Assembly: GCA_014376785.1 (NCBI GenBank)
Contig: JACMQW010000008.1
Coordinates: 1-39,378, forward strand
Length of the DNA stretch: 39,378 bases
From: Oligoflexia bacterium
Lineage (GTDB): Bacteria; Bdellovibrionota; UBA1018
Direction of reading: 5' to 3'
The translations under genes were made by a program, and so were the position numbers. Under the pieces are notes generated by a model. That model was given only the letters and a program-made list of their open reading frames with translations. It made no database searches and was not told the origin of the DNA. Position 1 is the first letter of the stretch. Each line of letters starts with the position of its first letter. Positions 16,125-24,636 of the stretch are shown here, in pieces.

Positions 16125-16708
16125 AAGCGCTCCACGTATTTTGCGAGGATATCGACTTCGACATTCGCCGTTTCGCCGAGTTTGAGTTCGGCAAGATTGG
16201 TGTTTTCCCAAGTATGAGGAATGAGGTGCACGGTTACCGTAGATTCCGCGTCGCTCTTCAAGCGGTTACAAGTGAGACTCACGCCGTTCAGGGTGATCGA
16301 ACCTTTTTCTACACAGTATTTCGCGAGTTCGCGAGGAAGAGAGAACTCCATGCGGTGGGTGTTTTCTTCTCGGCCGGTTTCGATCAGCCGAGCTAATCCA
16401 TCGACATGGCCTTGTACCCAGTGACCTGATAGGCGAGTCGACGCGAGCATTGCGCGTTCTAGGTTCACTCGACCGCCGGGTTCCAGCGATCCCAAATTAG
16501 TGCACCGGAGCGTCTCGGATCCAATGAAAAAAAGTGCCATCCCATTTGAATCGAATTCCACTACGGTTAAACACACGCCATTCACAGAAACGCTCTCGCC
16601 CAATTCGAGATCAGGGTAAGCCGTTAAGATGCGAACGCGTGCTCCTTCGAAACCGACTTTTTCGAAAGAATGAATGTGAGCGTGATTCGAAACAATTCCG
16701 GTAAACAC
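16100..16708 (-). CDS. ribE: Riboflavin synthase, alpha subunit
   Basis: From GTG 16708 the product has about 202 residues starting VFTGIV, the diagnostic MFTGIV N-terminus of riboflavin synthase. It has the usual two lumazine-binding domains in tandem: first [13 protein letters not shown] and [15 protein letters not shown], then [14 protein letters not shown] and [15 protein letters not shown]. It dismutates two 6,7-dimethyl-8-ribityllumazine molecules into riboflavin. The longer frame from ATG 16834 overlaps ribD and adds a non-homologous 42 residues, so GTG is preferred. It starts about 11 bp after the ribD stop and overlaps ribBA by 25 bp. Confidence 0.95.
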   Translation of the reverse strand: MFTGIVSNHAHIHSFEKVGFEGARVRILTAYPDLELGESVSVNGVCLTVVEFDSNGMALFFIGSETLRCTNLGSLEPGGRVNLERAMLASTRLSGHWVQGHVDGLARLIETGREENTHRMEFSLPRELAKYCVEKGSITLNGVSLTCNRLKSDAESTVTVHLIPHTWENTNLAELKLGETANVEVDILAKYVERLCHPYLSR

Positions 16709-16718
16709 TGGCTTTCTT

Positions 16719-17666
16719 TTACCGGAAAGAAGGACCGTTGTCGTTACGCAGAATGACGATGCGATCGGCTTCATTTTCCAGACCTTGAAAGATTTGCACT
16801 TGCCGGTGCCAAAGCCCCTGAGCCAGCATCTCACCGCTGAGTTCTGGTCCCGCCTCCACTAAGACCTGCAGGACGCCTTGTTCAGAGAGAAACCGAAGCC
16901 CCTCCTGGATCGAAGCTGGAAAAACGACGCGAAGTCCCAGTCGGGACACCGATTCTGTCCATCCAGGCGGAACTCTTCCGCGTCGGTCGAGGACGACCAG
17001 CCAACGGCTCTTACCGGGGTGATCAGGGACGTGCCTCACGGTGAACTGAGGGTTGTCGGCTAAGACGGTTCCACTCCCAGTCAGGACCGCATCCGATTCC
17101 TTTCGAAGTTGGTGAGCGAAACGAAGACTTTCTTCGGAGGTAAACGTTTTCCGTCCGACGGGGGGAATCATCGATCCGTCGAGTTGATGCGCCGTTTTCA
17201 CGGTGATGAAGGGAATTCCGGAGAGAATTCGAGTTCGAAAGGGGAGCAGGAGCTCATCGCACTCGCGCTCGCGAACTGCCGAAGTCACCTGAACTCCATT
17301 CTTCCGTAATCTTTCAGCGCCTCCGCCGGCAATCGGGTTCGGGTCAGTCGAGCCGTAGTAAACACGCGCGATACCGTGGCGCAAGATCGCATCCACGCAA
17401 GGAGGAGTTTTTCCGCTGTGGTTGCAGGGTTCTAGCGTCACAATCAAGGAATGCGCTTTTTGAATGGTTCCTTTTTCGATGCAGATTTCCAGCGCGCGAG
17501 CTTCCGCATGAGCTGTCCCTGAGCGTCGGTGTGCTCCGAATGCGAGTACACTTCCTTCAGAGTCGAGAACGACTGCGCCAACCGGCGGATTCGGGGAAGT
17601 GGCGCCGACGTATTTTCGAGCTTCGTTGAGCGCAAGTCCCATTGCTGAAAAGACGGCGGAATCCAT
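16719..17666 (-). CDS. ribD: Bifunctional pyrimidine deaminase/reductase (RibD), short C-terminus
   Basis: A 315-residue protein with an N-terminal CDA-type deaminase domain: TSPNPPVGAVV, the zinc ligand His53 and the general acid Glu55 (HAE), and PCNHSGKTPPC with Cys81 and Cys90. The C-terminal reductase domain begins near residue 150 (FITVKTAHQLDGSM, TGSGTVLADNP) and carries VLVEAGPELSGEML. It performs the deamination and NADPH-dependent side-chain reduction after RibA. The protein is about 45 residues shorter than E. coli RibD (367): after VEAGPELS only one strand remains. It is the first gene of the rib operon. No FMN riboswitch (RFN) consensus is visible in the 214 bp upstream. Confidence 0.93.
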   Translation of the reverse strand: MDSAVFSAMGLALNEARKYVGATSPNPPVGAVVLDSEGSVLAFGAHRRSGTAHAEARALEICIEKGTIQKAHSLIVTLEPCNHSGKTPPCVDAILRHGIARVYYGSTDPNPIAGGGAERLRKNGVQVTSAVRERECDELLLPFRTRILSGIPFITVKTAHQLDGSMIPPVGRKTFTSEESLRFAHQLRKESDAVLTGSGTVLADNPQFTVRHVPDHPGKSRWLVVLDRRGRVPPGWTESVSRLGLRVVFPASIQEGLRFLSEQGVLQVLVEAGPELSGEMLAQGLWHRQVQIFQGLENEADRIVILRNDNGPSFR

Positions 17667-17880
17667 GCGGTTAGAATTGCACCGAGAGGCGTCGATTGGA
17701 ATGGGATTTTCTAAATCTCACTTTGCTTCCTTCATCTCCCGCCTGAGATATTTTGTCTCGAAAGCGTGACAGATTATCTCAAGAAAACCTGCGTCGGCCT
17801 CATAACCTTCCCCGCAACGAGGTGGGAATATTTTCGGTGGTCTAAGCTTTGCTCTAAGTGAAGTTTAAAGGGTTTCAAAA

Positions 17881-19737
17881 ATGGCATTTCAAATTCCAGA
17901 TTACGTTACGAATCAAAAAGCGCGCACTTGGGTCGAATGGGTTGAGGCTCTTTGCCTGCCAGACCGAGTCGAGTGGTGCGACGGAACGGAATCAGAATAC
18001 GAGCGCCTGTGTGACGAGATGGTTAAAACAGGAACGTTTATAAAACTCGATCCGGTGAGGAGACCCGGGAGTTATCTCGCGTGGTCGGATCCTGAAGATG
18101 TCGCCCGAGTCGAGGCGAGCACCTTCATCTGCAGCGTGAGAAAAGAAGACGCGGGTCCTACGAATAATTGGTGCGATCCTCGCGAAATGAAACCCCGAAT
18201 GGAAAATCTTTTCGCAGGATGCATGCGCGGGAGGACACTTTACGTGGTCCCTTTCTCTATGGGCCCACTCGGCTCCCCGCTTGCTAAAATCGGAATCGAA
18301 ATCACAGACTCTCCCTATGTCGTCGCGAATATGAAGATCATGACCCGAATGGGTCGTAAGATCTGGCCAGTGCTTGGTAATGGTGAGTTCGTTCCTTGTT
18401 TGCATTCCGTCGGAATGCCGCTCTCGCTTGGACAAAAAGATGTGCCATGGCCCTGCAATAACGAGAAAAAATACATCGTTCATTTTCCAGAAGAACGCTC
18501 TATTTGGTCTTACGGCAGTGGTTATGGCGGGAATGCGCTTCTCGGGAAAAAGTGTTTCGCGCTCCGAATTGCTTCTTCCATGGGGCGAGATGAAGGATGG
18601 CTTGCCGAACACATGTTGATTCTAGGAGCCGAATCTCCGGAGGGTGAGAAGACCTATATTACCGGCGCATTTCCGAGCGCCTGTGGAAAAACGAACTTCG
18701 CGATGGTGGTGCCACCTCCGGCACTGAGTGGATGGAAAATAACCACGATCGGTGATGACATTGCCTGGATGAAGCCCGGACAGGATGGCCGACTCTATGC
18801 GATCAACGCGGAGGCCGGCTTTTTCGGGGTTGCGCCGGGGACGTCGGCGCAATCTAATCCGAACGCGCTGGCTTCGGTCTCTAAAAACACGATTTTCACA
18901 AACGTGGCTTTAACGCCGGAAGGTGATATTTGGTGGGAAGGCTTAACCGAAGAAGAGCCCGCTGTGCTCAGGGATTGGCAGGGGAAAGAATGGACTCGTG
19001 GATGTGGCAGAAAGGCCGCACACCCAAACTCACGATTCACGGCCCCGATCAGCCAGTGTCCTTCTCTCGATCCGGAGTGGGATAATCCGGAAGGAGTGCC
19101 GGTGAGTGCCATCATCTTCGGTGGCAGACGACCGACCACCGTGCCACTGCTGGTTGAATCGTTTAATTGGAGTTTCGGTGTCTACTTGGCCGCCACGGTG
19201 GGTTCCGAAACCACTGCCGCCGCGGTTGGTAAAGTAGGCATTGTCCGCCGGGACCCTTTCGCGATGCTTCCATTTTGCGGCTATAATATGGCCGATTATT
19301 TTCGGCATTGGCTCCAAATGGGAAAAACCATCGCGCATCCCCCGAAAATTTTCGGAGTGAACTGGTATTTAAAGAATGAAAGCGGGGAGTATCTTTGGCC
19401 TGGCTTCAGTGAAAACGTTCGCGTTTTAGATTGGATTATTCGGCGAGTGAAGGGGCAGGTCGGTGCAGTGGAGTCCCCGATTGGCTGGATTCCCTCGTTT
19501 AAAGATCTGAATTGGAGCGGCATGCCTGAGATGAGCTCGCTGAAATTTAGCCGACTCACCACAGTTGATCGCGAACTTTGGACTACAGAATTGCAGTCAC
19601 AGGAGCACTTTTTTACAAAATTTCAGGACCGATTGCCCCCCGAATTGGAGCAAATTCGCCGCATCGAACTCGCAAATTTACGGGGTACTGCGAAGTCAGC
19701 TGAGTTGGTCCCAGATGCTTTAGGAGCTGCTGACTGA
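17881..19737 (+). CDS. pckG: Phosphoenolpyruvate carboxykinase, GTP-dependent
   Basis: A 618-residue protein of normal length for the GTP enzyme (EC 4.1.1.32). It converts oxaloacetate and GTP to PEP, GDP and CO2, the first committed step of gluconeogenesis. Motifs: [11 protein letters not shown] (oxaloacetate site), the P-loop FPSACGKTN with the reactive Cys268 that is specific to GTP-type enzymes, IGDDIAWM for metal binding, and GVNWYLK near the end. No signal peptide, so cytosolic. It fits an organism that lives on amino or organic acids rather than sugar, which agrees with the amino-acid-type genes at the left end. It is probably transcribed from its own promoter, as rib genes diverge 214 bp away. 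Confidence 0.97.
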   Translation: MAFQIPDYVTNQKARTWVEWVEALCLPDRVEWCDGTESEYERLCDEMVKTGTFIKLDPVRRPGSYLAWSDPEDVARVEASTFICSVRKEDAGPTNNWCDPREMKPRMENLFAGCMRGRTLYVVPFSMGPLGSPLAKIGIEITDSPYVVANMKIMTRMGRKIWPVLGNGEFVPCLHSVGMPLSLGQKDVPWPCNNEKKYIVHFPEERSIWSYGSGYGGNALLGKKCFALRIASSMGRDEGWLAEHMLILGAESPEGEKTYITGAFPSACGKTNFAMVVPPPALSGWKITTIGDDIAWMKPGQDGRLYAINAEAGFFGVAPGTSAQSNPNALASVSKNTIFTNVALTPEGDIWWEGLTEEEPAVLRDWQGKEWTRGCGRKAAHPNSRFTAPISQCPSLDPEWDNPEGVPVSAIIFGGRRPTTVPLLVESFNWSFGVYLAATVGSETTAAAVGKVGIVRRDPFAMLPFCGYNMADYFRHWLQMGKTIAHPPKIFGVNWYLKNESGEYLWPGFSENVRVLDWIIRRVKGQVGAVESPIGWIPSFKDLNWSGMPEMSSLKFSRLTTVDRELWTTELQSQEHFFTKFQDRLPPELEQIRRIELANLRGTAKSAELVPDALGAAD

Positions 19738-19754
19738 GCTTTCAATGGCGGTGA

Positions 19755-19784
19755 TTGACAGGTTCGACCGTTCCTAGGTAAGAC
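19755..19784 (+). promoter_or_regulatory. Weak candidate sigma-70 promoter of the redox cluster
   Basis: TTGACA at 19755-19760 matches the -35 consensus exactly; the best -10 after 17 bp is GTAAGA, which is poor. It lies about 65 bp before the first YceI gene and 18 bp after the pckG stop. Confidence 0.35.
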
Positions 19785-19826
19785 CCTGATCAAGAGGCGA
19801 TTTCGCCGCAATAAAAGGGGGAATGT

Positions 19827-20447
19827 ATGAAAATTTTGTCGTGCTTTTTTTTTGGCGTCCTTATTTCCAGTGCGGCAGTTGCGGCACCTTACCATCCCGT
19901 ATCGATCGGCGAATCGAGTGGAGTGAACTTTGAAATCGGATACACGGCGGGTACCCATGAAGGTCATGCTCAAATTTCTGGAACTGTGGATCTGAATCCA
20001 GAAACCCTCGAAATATTTTCTGCATCTTTTTCCGTTCCCGTTAAGTCGATGGATTCTGGAAATGCAAAACGAGATTGTCACATCCGGGAATCCCTCGGAA
20101 TTAATTACATAGGCTCTGTTTATCCTCAGTCCCACGCCTGCAATGGAAAAAACCAATTACCTACTGATGGTCCAAACTCCGTCGCTTATCCCGAAATGAA
20201 GTTCACTTTTGTTACGGTTACGGCCGGCATCGCGAAGGGTTCATTCGAGATGCACGGTGTGAAAAAAGACATCGAAATTCCTTTGAAGCTCACGAAAGAT
20301 GCAGAAGGACGAGTGATGGTAAAATCTGATTTCGACTTGAAGCTGAACGATTACGGCGTCGTGGTAAAACCTTTTTTAGTGATCACGACGGCTGACGTTG
20401 CGACGGTGCATTTGAATTTGTTATTGATTCCGACCCCTCTGCGCTGA
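19827..20447 (+). CDS. YceI-family periplasmic protein (first copy)
   Basis: A 206-residue protein with a signal peptide (core FFFGVLISSAAVA). The mature part shows the YceI lipocalin-like barrel: paired strands around HAQISGTVDLNPETLE, a SVPVKSMDSGNAKRDCHIRESLG helix region, YPEMKFT, the MHGVKKDIEIPLKL signature and a final strand. Cys84 and Cys105 may pair. YceI proteins are known to bind isoprenoid lipids such as quinones or polyprenyl phosphates in a hydrophobic cavity. It opens a cluster with a di-haem lipoprotein, another YceI and a haem-barrel protein, so a quinone or lipid-carrier role in electron transfer is plausible inference. A good ribosome site (AGGGGG) precedes ATG. Confidence 0.85.
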   Translation: MKILSCFFFGVLISSAAVAAPYHPVSIGESSGVNFEIGYTAGTHEGHAQISGTVDLNPETLEIFSASFSVPVKSMDSGNAKRDCHIRESLGINYIGSVYPQSHACNGKNQLPTDGPNSVAYPEMKFTFVTVTAGIAKGSFEMHGVKKDIEIPLKLTKDAEGRVMVKSDFDLKLNDYGVVVKPFLVITTADVATVHLNLLLIPTPLR

Positions 20448-20478
20448 TTTCGGAAAAGACACTTCAGGGAGGACTCGT

Positions 20479-21189
20479 ATGTTTGGGACCTATTTTAATG
20501 TCCGCAGTGCCCAACTGAGTTCTCTGGCGCGTATGCTCCTTGGGGTCGTTTCGGCGGTTGGAATCTCGAGTTGTAATTTCGATTACCAGAAGTCAGGTTC
20601 GGAAGGGACGAAGCTCGGAGGGTCTCTTTCGGAGAATCCAGGCTTTGAAGACATTCGAGCAAACATCCTACAGCCCGCTTGCCTCAGTTGTCATTCGACT
20701 CGAAGCCCTCAGCTGACCAGCTATGAAGCGGTCATCGCAAATCTCGCAGACATCGAATCAGACGTGCTGGTTCGTCACACGATGCCGAAAAAGGGACCGC
20801 TCTCCCAAGAATTGCAAACTCTGCTTGCAACATGGATTCGCAACGGTGCTCCTCAAGCCGGAGCCGTGAGAGTTCCGGACCCGACCCCATCTCCTGCCCC
20901 GGGCTCAATCCCAAGGCCTTTCACTTACTCGGACTTAAAGTCGCGGGTGATGGAACAGAAATGCATCAGCTGTCATTTTGCCGAGAATCCGGACGGGATC
21001 ACTCCTTTCGACACATATCGAAGTTTGATGTCGGTAGAGACCTTTATTGAGCCTCTGGTAATGGGAATTTCAGGAACGGTGGTTACTCCTCCAGAGGACC
21101 GCATGCCTCCGCCGGAAGCGGCCCAACTCACTCAGGATGAAAGGGCATACTTTCTTCTTTGGCTTAACGACGGAAAACTCGAAAAATGA
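20479..21189 (+). CDS. Di-haem c-type cytochrome lipoprotein
   Basis: A 236-residue protein. Residues 1-32 form a lipoprotein signal (GISSC, lipidated Cys32), so it is membrane-tethered in the periplasm or on the outer membrane. Two haem c motifs are present: Cys68-His72 (CLSCH) and Cys162-His166 (CISCH). Each is followed by a likely distal Met (Met102 in HTMPK, Met209 in DRMPPP) and a Trp/aromatic-containing helix (LATWIRNGAP, FLLWLNDGK). The two halves are therefore an internal duplication of a planctomycete-type cytochrome domain, joined by a PTPSPAPGS linker. AGGGAGG precedes ATG. The stop overlaps the start of the second YceI gene (ATGA). Confidence 0.87.
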   Translation: MFGTYFNVRSAQLSSLARMLLGVVSAVGISSCNFDYQKSGSEGTKLGGSLSENPGFEDIRANILQPACLSCHSTRSPQLTSYEAVIANLADIESDVLVRHTMPKKGPLSQELQTLLATWIRNGAPQAGAVRVPDPTPSPAPGSIPRPFTYSDLKSRVMEQKCISCHFAENPDGITPFDTYRSLMSVETFIEPLVMGISGTVVTPPEDRMPPPEAAQLTQDERAYFLLWLNDGKLEK

Positions 21190-21791
21190 TGAACACGCGG
21201 ACGTTTTTTTTGGTTCTGATGAATGTGACTTTCTTAATCTGTAGGGTGAGCGCAGCGGCCGATGCGCCGGTGAGGTTTTTGGCGCTGGGAAAACCTTCCG
21301 CCATTCGGATTCAAGGAACGGCAAAGACGTTGGAGTCCGAAAAACCGGCGTGGAAAGACGGCAAGTTTTCCGGAACTTACCACGTTTTGTTGAATGAGCT
21401 TGAGACCGGTATTTCGATGCGCGATCGGCACATGAAAGAAAAATACCTCGAGGTCGAGAAATTTCCGAAGGCTGATCTGATGCTGTCGGACTGCCCGGTT
21501 AAACTCGGAGAATCGAAGTGCGAAGGGCAGGTGACACTCCATGGGGTCACTCAGAAAGTTCCGCTGAACGTCGCTTGGAGCCGTGGGTCTTCCTCGGACG
21601 AATGGTTAGCCCATAGCCGCTTTATTTTGAAGCTCTCCGAGTTTGGAATTAAGATTCCGACATTCGCGAACATCACGGTGGCCGAAGATGTCACGGTCGA
21701 AGTCGACTCTTCAGTGAAAGAGCCGAAAGCTCTCGTGTCCGACTCGGCGAAAACGCCTTCGAGCCCAACTCAGCCACAGCTGAAAAATTAA
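21186..21791 (+). CDS. YceI-family periplasmic protein (second copy)
   Basis: A 201-residue exported protein (signal peptide core FLVLMNVTFLI, cleavage near VSA-AA). It has the YceI core: a region with GTYHVLLNELETGISMRDRH, the LEVEKFPKADL strand, VTLHGVTQKVPLNV, a close equivalent of the HGV signature in the first copy, and SEFGIKIP. Two cysteines (in SDCPVKL and SKCEGQ) may form a disulfide. The C-terminal 30 residues are a Ser/Pro/Gln-rich tail that the first copy lacks. It is translationally coupled to the di-haem gene. The two YceI copies differ strongly in sequence, so they are not a recent duplication and may bind different ligands. Confidence 0.85.
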   Translation: MMNTRTFFLVLMNVTFLICRVSAAADAPVRFLALGKPSAIRIQGTAKTLESEKPAWKDGKFSGTYHVLLNELETGISMRDRHMKEKYLEVEKFPKADLMLSDCPVKLGESKCEGQVTLHGVTQKVPLNVAWSRGSSSDEWLAHSRFILKLSEFGIKIPTFANITVAEDVTVEVDSSVKEPKALVSDSAKTPSSPTQPQLKN

Positions 21792-21804
21792 GTCGAAAAA
21801 TTTC

Positions 21805-22956
21805 ATGCAGCGATTCCCTCAATCTCTCTTATTCTCCTTCCTAACATCGGCCATACTCTTGATCGCCCCACTTCGCGCAATGGCTTACCCGCCGAACGTT
21901 CGGCACGGATACCCGAGTTGCACGGCTTGTCACATTAACCCCGGTGGCGGCGGAGTTCTCAGTGCTTATGGACGAGAGCTTTCGCGCGAAGTCCAATCCA
22001 CTTTCGGTGGTGAAAAAGAAACCGCCTTTCTTTACGGAAAGGTGCCGATGCCGAGTTGGCTCGATGCGGGTGGAAATTTTCGGTACCTTCAGATCGTCAC
22101 CGATACCGATCAGTCGATTTCCGGAAGAGGCTTTTGGATGCAGGGCGATCTGGAGGGAGCTGCCCACTTAGGTCCTCGGTGGACAGTCGACGCTACGGTC
22201 GGATGGAAAGGAAATGCTGAGGCCCTCGATTCGGATGCGTTGATTCGCAGTCGTCGCCATTTCATCCTTTATTCGCTGACGGACCCTTTCGCCTCAGGCA
22301 CCCAGTGGGCGATCCGCGGCGGGAAATATTTCCCGGTTTATGGCATCATGCCGGCCGAGCATTCGTATCAAACACGAAAAGGAATCGGATTCGATCAAGG
22401 ACAAGAATCCTACAACCTTGAGATCAGTGAGCAGAATGAAAGCGGATCGACTTTTCTTACGCCGATATTTGGTAAAGCGAGAGATCGGAGTGAATCCGAC
22501 GAGCGAGGTCTGGCCGTAACGAGGTATCAGACCGTTGCTGGAAACTCCCGAATCGGAGCCAGTTTGCTTTTCGGTCGAGGAGTAAGACAGAAAACATACG
22601 ATAAACGTTGGACACTCGGTCCGAATTGGATTGTTGCCGCAACCAAGGAAATCTTCTGGGTCGGTGAGTTTGACTACGTTTTCAAATTAAAAGAGGGCTT
22701 GAAGACTCAAAGAGGTTACGTCTTCACCCACAAGCTCACCTATGAACCTCGACAAGGAATCCAAATCTCCCTCCTGCAAGACCTCTCGAAAACAAATGTT
22801 TTAGACCCAAAAACCCTCGCTTGGACAGTAGGGCCGGTGCTTGATTTCTATCCTCGACCGCACTTTGACATTCAGCTCGCGGCGAATCGGGTGATTCTAC
22901 CGGGAAATAATCCAAATTTTTGGGTCTACAGCGGAGTCCTACACTTCTATCCGTAG
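21805..22956 (+). CDS. Haem c-outer-membrane-barrel fusion (Cyc2-like cytochrome-porin)
   Basis: A 383-residue protein. A signal peptide ends near AMA-YP (residue 27). Only about 12 residues later comes one haem c motif, Cys39-His43 (SCTACH), in the context HGYPSCTACHINPGGGGVL, followed by SAYGREL. From about residue 70 to the end the protein alternates polar and hydrophobic strands with aromatic girdles (GGNFRYLQIV, RHFILYSLTD, EFDYVFKLK), ends in VLHFYP, and looks like an outer-membrane barrel. One haem at the N-terminus of a porin is the architecture of Cyc2, the outer-membrane iron oxidase; the motif differs, so this is a related or analogous family. It is the last gene of the redox cluster, 13 bp after the second YceI gene. 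Confidence 0.8.
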   Translation: MQRFPQSLLFSFLTSAILLIAPLRAMAYPPNVRHGYPSCTACHINPGGGGVLSAYGRELSREVQSTFGGEKETAFLYGKVPMPSWLDAGGNFRYLQIVTDTDQSISGRGFWMQGDLEGAAHLGPRWTVDATVGWKGNAEALDSDALIRSRRHFILYSLTDPFASGTQWAIRGGKYFPVYGIMPAEHSYQTRKGIGFDQGQESYNLEISEQNESGSTFLTPIFGKARDRSESDERGLAVTRYQTVAGNSRIGASLLFGRGVRQKTYDKRWTLGPNWIVAATKEIFWVGEFDYVFKLKEGLKTQRGYVFTHKLTYEPRQGIQISLLQDLSKTNVLDPKTLAWTVGPVLDFYPRPHFDIQLAANRVILPGNNPNFWVYSGVLHFYP

Positions 22957-22958
22957 CT

Positions 22959-23483
22959 TCATCGTAACGGGGCAGTGATTTCGAGCCGATTCACATCGAA
23001 GTGTTTTAAACGAGCGCGTTCGATAATCTCATTGTAGCTCGTTTGGTTCATCTCGGGAGTACGAGACAAAATCCAGAGGTACTCCCGCTTTGGTTCACCA
23101 ACGACCGCGAATTCATAATTCTTTCCAAGATCGATGACCCAGTAATCTCCAGCGGGCGCAAACCAGAAGAATTTTACTTTAAGCTTCGCGTTGGTCGTCG
23201 CATCGATCACTCGTGCGGTTGCTTGAATGGATGAAAGATCGCCATTCTTCTTCCTGCATTCATTTCGAACATCGATCGTTCCATCCGCGCGAGCTGAATA
23301 AATGGCTTTAGTATCACTTGCGCAACTCTTCTGAAAAAAAGCGGGAAAATAAGCAATTTGGTACCAGGTCCCGACGTATCGGTTCAGATCGACCTTCGGG
23401 ACGGTCTCCAAAGGCGGGAGGGATGGGGTGGACGAGCAGGCAATGGGGAATAGGCAAAGCGCCAAAGCAAAAACGGATTTCAT
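22959..23483 (-). CDS. blc: Outer-membrane lipocalin (Blc-type)
   Basis: A 174-residue lipoprotein with a signal ending IAC (Cys16). The lipocalin signature YVGTWYQIAYFP (Gly38-Thr-Trp40) is followed by FFQKSC, Y-AR-DGTIDVRNECR, a GDYWVIDLG strand and YLWILSRTP, the order seen in bacterial Blc. Length matches Blc (177). Known members sit on the inner leaflet of the outer membrane and bind lysophospholipids or fatty acids. It is convergent with the haem-barrel gene, only 2 bp between stops, with no obvious terminator, so each may read into the other's 3' end. Confidence 0.92.
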   Translation of the reverse strand: MKSVFALALCLFPIACSSTPSLPPLETVPKVDLNRYVGTWYQIAYFPAFFQKSCASDTKAIYSARADGTIDVRNECRKKNGDLSSIQATARVIDATTNAKLKVKFFWFAPAGDYWVIDLGKNYEFAVVGEPKREYLWILSRTPEMNQTSYNEIIERARLKHFDVNRLEITAPLR

Positions 23484-23699
23484 TTTTTCACTCTAGAGGA
23501 TCCTGACGGTTTCGTCTGATTTGAATGAGCTTGATTCGGACGTAGGTGAGACAGTTCGACTCATCCCATTTTTAGGCGAATAGGATGCGAAAAACGAAGC
23601 CCAATCATTCCAGGTGATTACGCCGATTCGATCCTCATCGTCAGTGGTCCGCAACCTGCTTTTAAGGCATTGCGCGGACCGCGCGTAGGAGAATTTAAA

Positions 23700-24161
23700 A
23701 TGAAACAAATGCCACCTGTCAGTAAATTCATGACCCCGATGCCTCACACGATTGCTTTCGACGCGACGATATTGAACGCACTTCAGATCATGTCTGAGCA
23801 CCGCATCAGACACCTCCCAGTTCTTGAGGGAAAAACGTTGGTGGGTGTTCTAAGCGACCGAGATGTAAAGCTTGCATCCTCCTTCAGCGGTGCCCTTGGC
23901 GCAGAGGCTCTGACGGTAGGTGCCGTGATGTCGCTAGACCCTTTCGCCGTCCTGCCAGAGGCGAGCCTCGACCAAGTGGCCGCAGACATGGCTGAAAATA
24001 AATACGGGTGCGCAGTCGTCCAGCAGCCTAACGGAAAAATAGTGGGTATTTTTACGGCAAACGATGCACTCGGTGTGTTGGCCCTCGAGTTAGGCGCTTT
24101 TTTCAAACAACCTCTGGGTGATTATGGCGTAAAAACTCATCTCCAATCTCAAGCGATTTAA
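23700..24161 (+). CDS. Two-CBS-domain protein
   Basis: A 153-residue cytoplasmic protein that is almost only a CBS pair (Bateman module): VSKFMTPMPHTI and RIRHLPVLEG...GVLSDRDV in the first, VMSLDPFAVLPEASL and YGCAVVQQPNGKIVGIFTANDAL in the second. Such modules bind adenosine nucleotides and act as energy or redox sensors on a partner. The start is ATG 23700, with AGGAG 9 bp upstream; an ATG at 23670 would add ten unrelated residues. The next gene follows after 9 bp with a perfect ribosome site, so the two are an operon. Confidence 0.9.
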   Translation: MKQMPPVSKFMTPMPHTIAFDATILNALQIMSEHRIRHLPVLEGKTLVGVLSDRDVKLASSFSGALGAEALTVGAVMSLDPFAVLPEASLDQVAADMAENKYGCAVVQQPNGKIVGIFTANDALGVLALELGAFFKQPLGDYGVKTHLQSQAI

Positions 24162-24170
24162 GGAGGGCTG

Positions 24171-24500
24171 ATGTCAGTAAGTATCGTCTGGTTAAATCAG
24201 CAGCACGCTAAGGCTTACCACTTTTCTGATCAGCGAATGTTTAGAGAGGCACTGACGGTCGGCAAGACTTCCGAAAGTCTGCATTTAGAAATCGCGGAGA
24301 GAATAAAGGATTCGAGTAAGGTCTTACTTCTGAGTCCGGATCGTTCGGCAGAAGCGTTCGCGGATTTTTTGAGAAATTTATTTCCCAAGCTTGCGCAGAA
24401 AATTGTGGGGATTGAGACGCTGGCAGTCGCAAGTGATGAGGGGATTGGGAACTTTGCGAGTCATTATTTTCAGAAACCCGTTGGGCGAAACGCACCTTAG
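24171..24500 (+). CDS. Small protein, possibly eRF1-domain-3-like
   Basis: A 109-residue cytoplasmic protein. The N-terminus VSIVWLNQQHAKAYHF resembles the VVWIDHxEAxIF start of small proteins with an eRF1-domain-3 or ribosome-associated fold, and the middle SKVLLLSPDRSAEAFADFL parallels their LL-GP--AK--F--FL segment. The likely fold is alpha/beta; no enzyme motif is visible. It is preceded by a perfect Shine-Dalgarno (TAAGGAGG) that overlaps the stop of the CBS gene, so the two proteins are made together and may interact. The family call is by eye and moderate at best. Confidence 0.6.
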   Translation: MSVSIVWLNQQHAKAYHFSDQRMFREALTVGKTSESLHLEIAERIKDSSKVLLLSPDRSAEAFADFLRNLFPKLAQKIVGIETLAVASDEGIGNFASHYFQKPVGRNAP

Positions 24501-24518
24501 TCGAGCTGGCTGTGGATT

Positions 24519-24534
24519 TGGCATTAAGGGTGCT
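24519..24534 (+). promoter_or_regulatory. Candidate sigma-54 promoter of the two-component operon
   Basis: TGGCAT-N5-GTGCT: the -24 GG (24520-24521) and -12 GC (24532-24533) are separated by exactly 10 bp, as sigma-54 requires, and five of six bases of TGGCAC match. It lies in the 136-bp gap before the NtrC-type activator, giving a leader of about 90 nt. Confidence 0.6.
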
Positions 24535-24636
24535 TTCTCTCATGTGACGACGTTACCTCTTTGAGATCACGAGATCCGAAGTGACGTAAATTCCCATTGT
24601 GGGTTAAAATGTCCGATCATGAACGAAGGCGATTAA

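Noticed and set aside
17667-17880. FMN riboswitch before the rib operon
   Set aside because: The conserved RFN segments were looked for on the minus strand and are not present.
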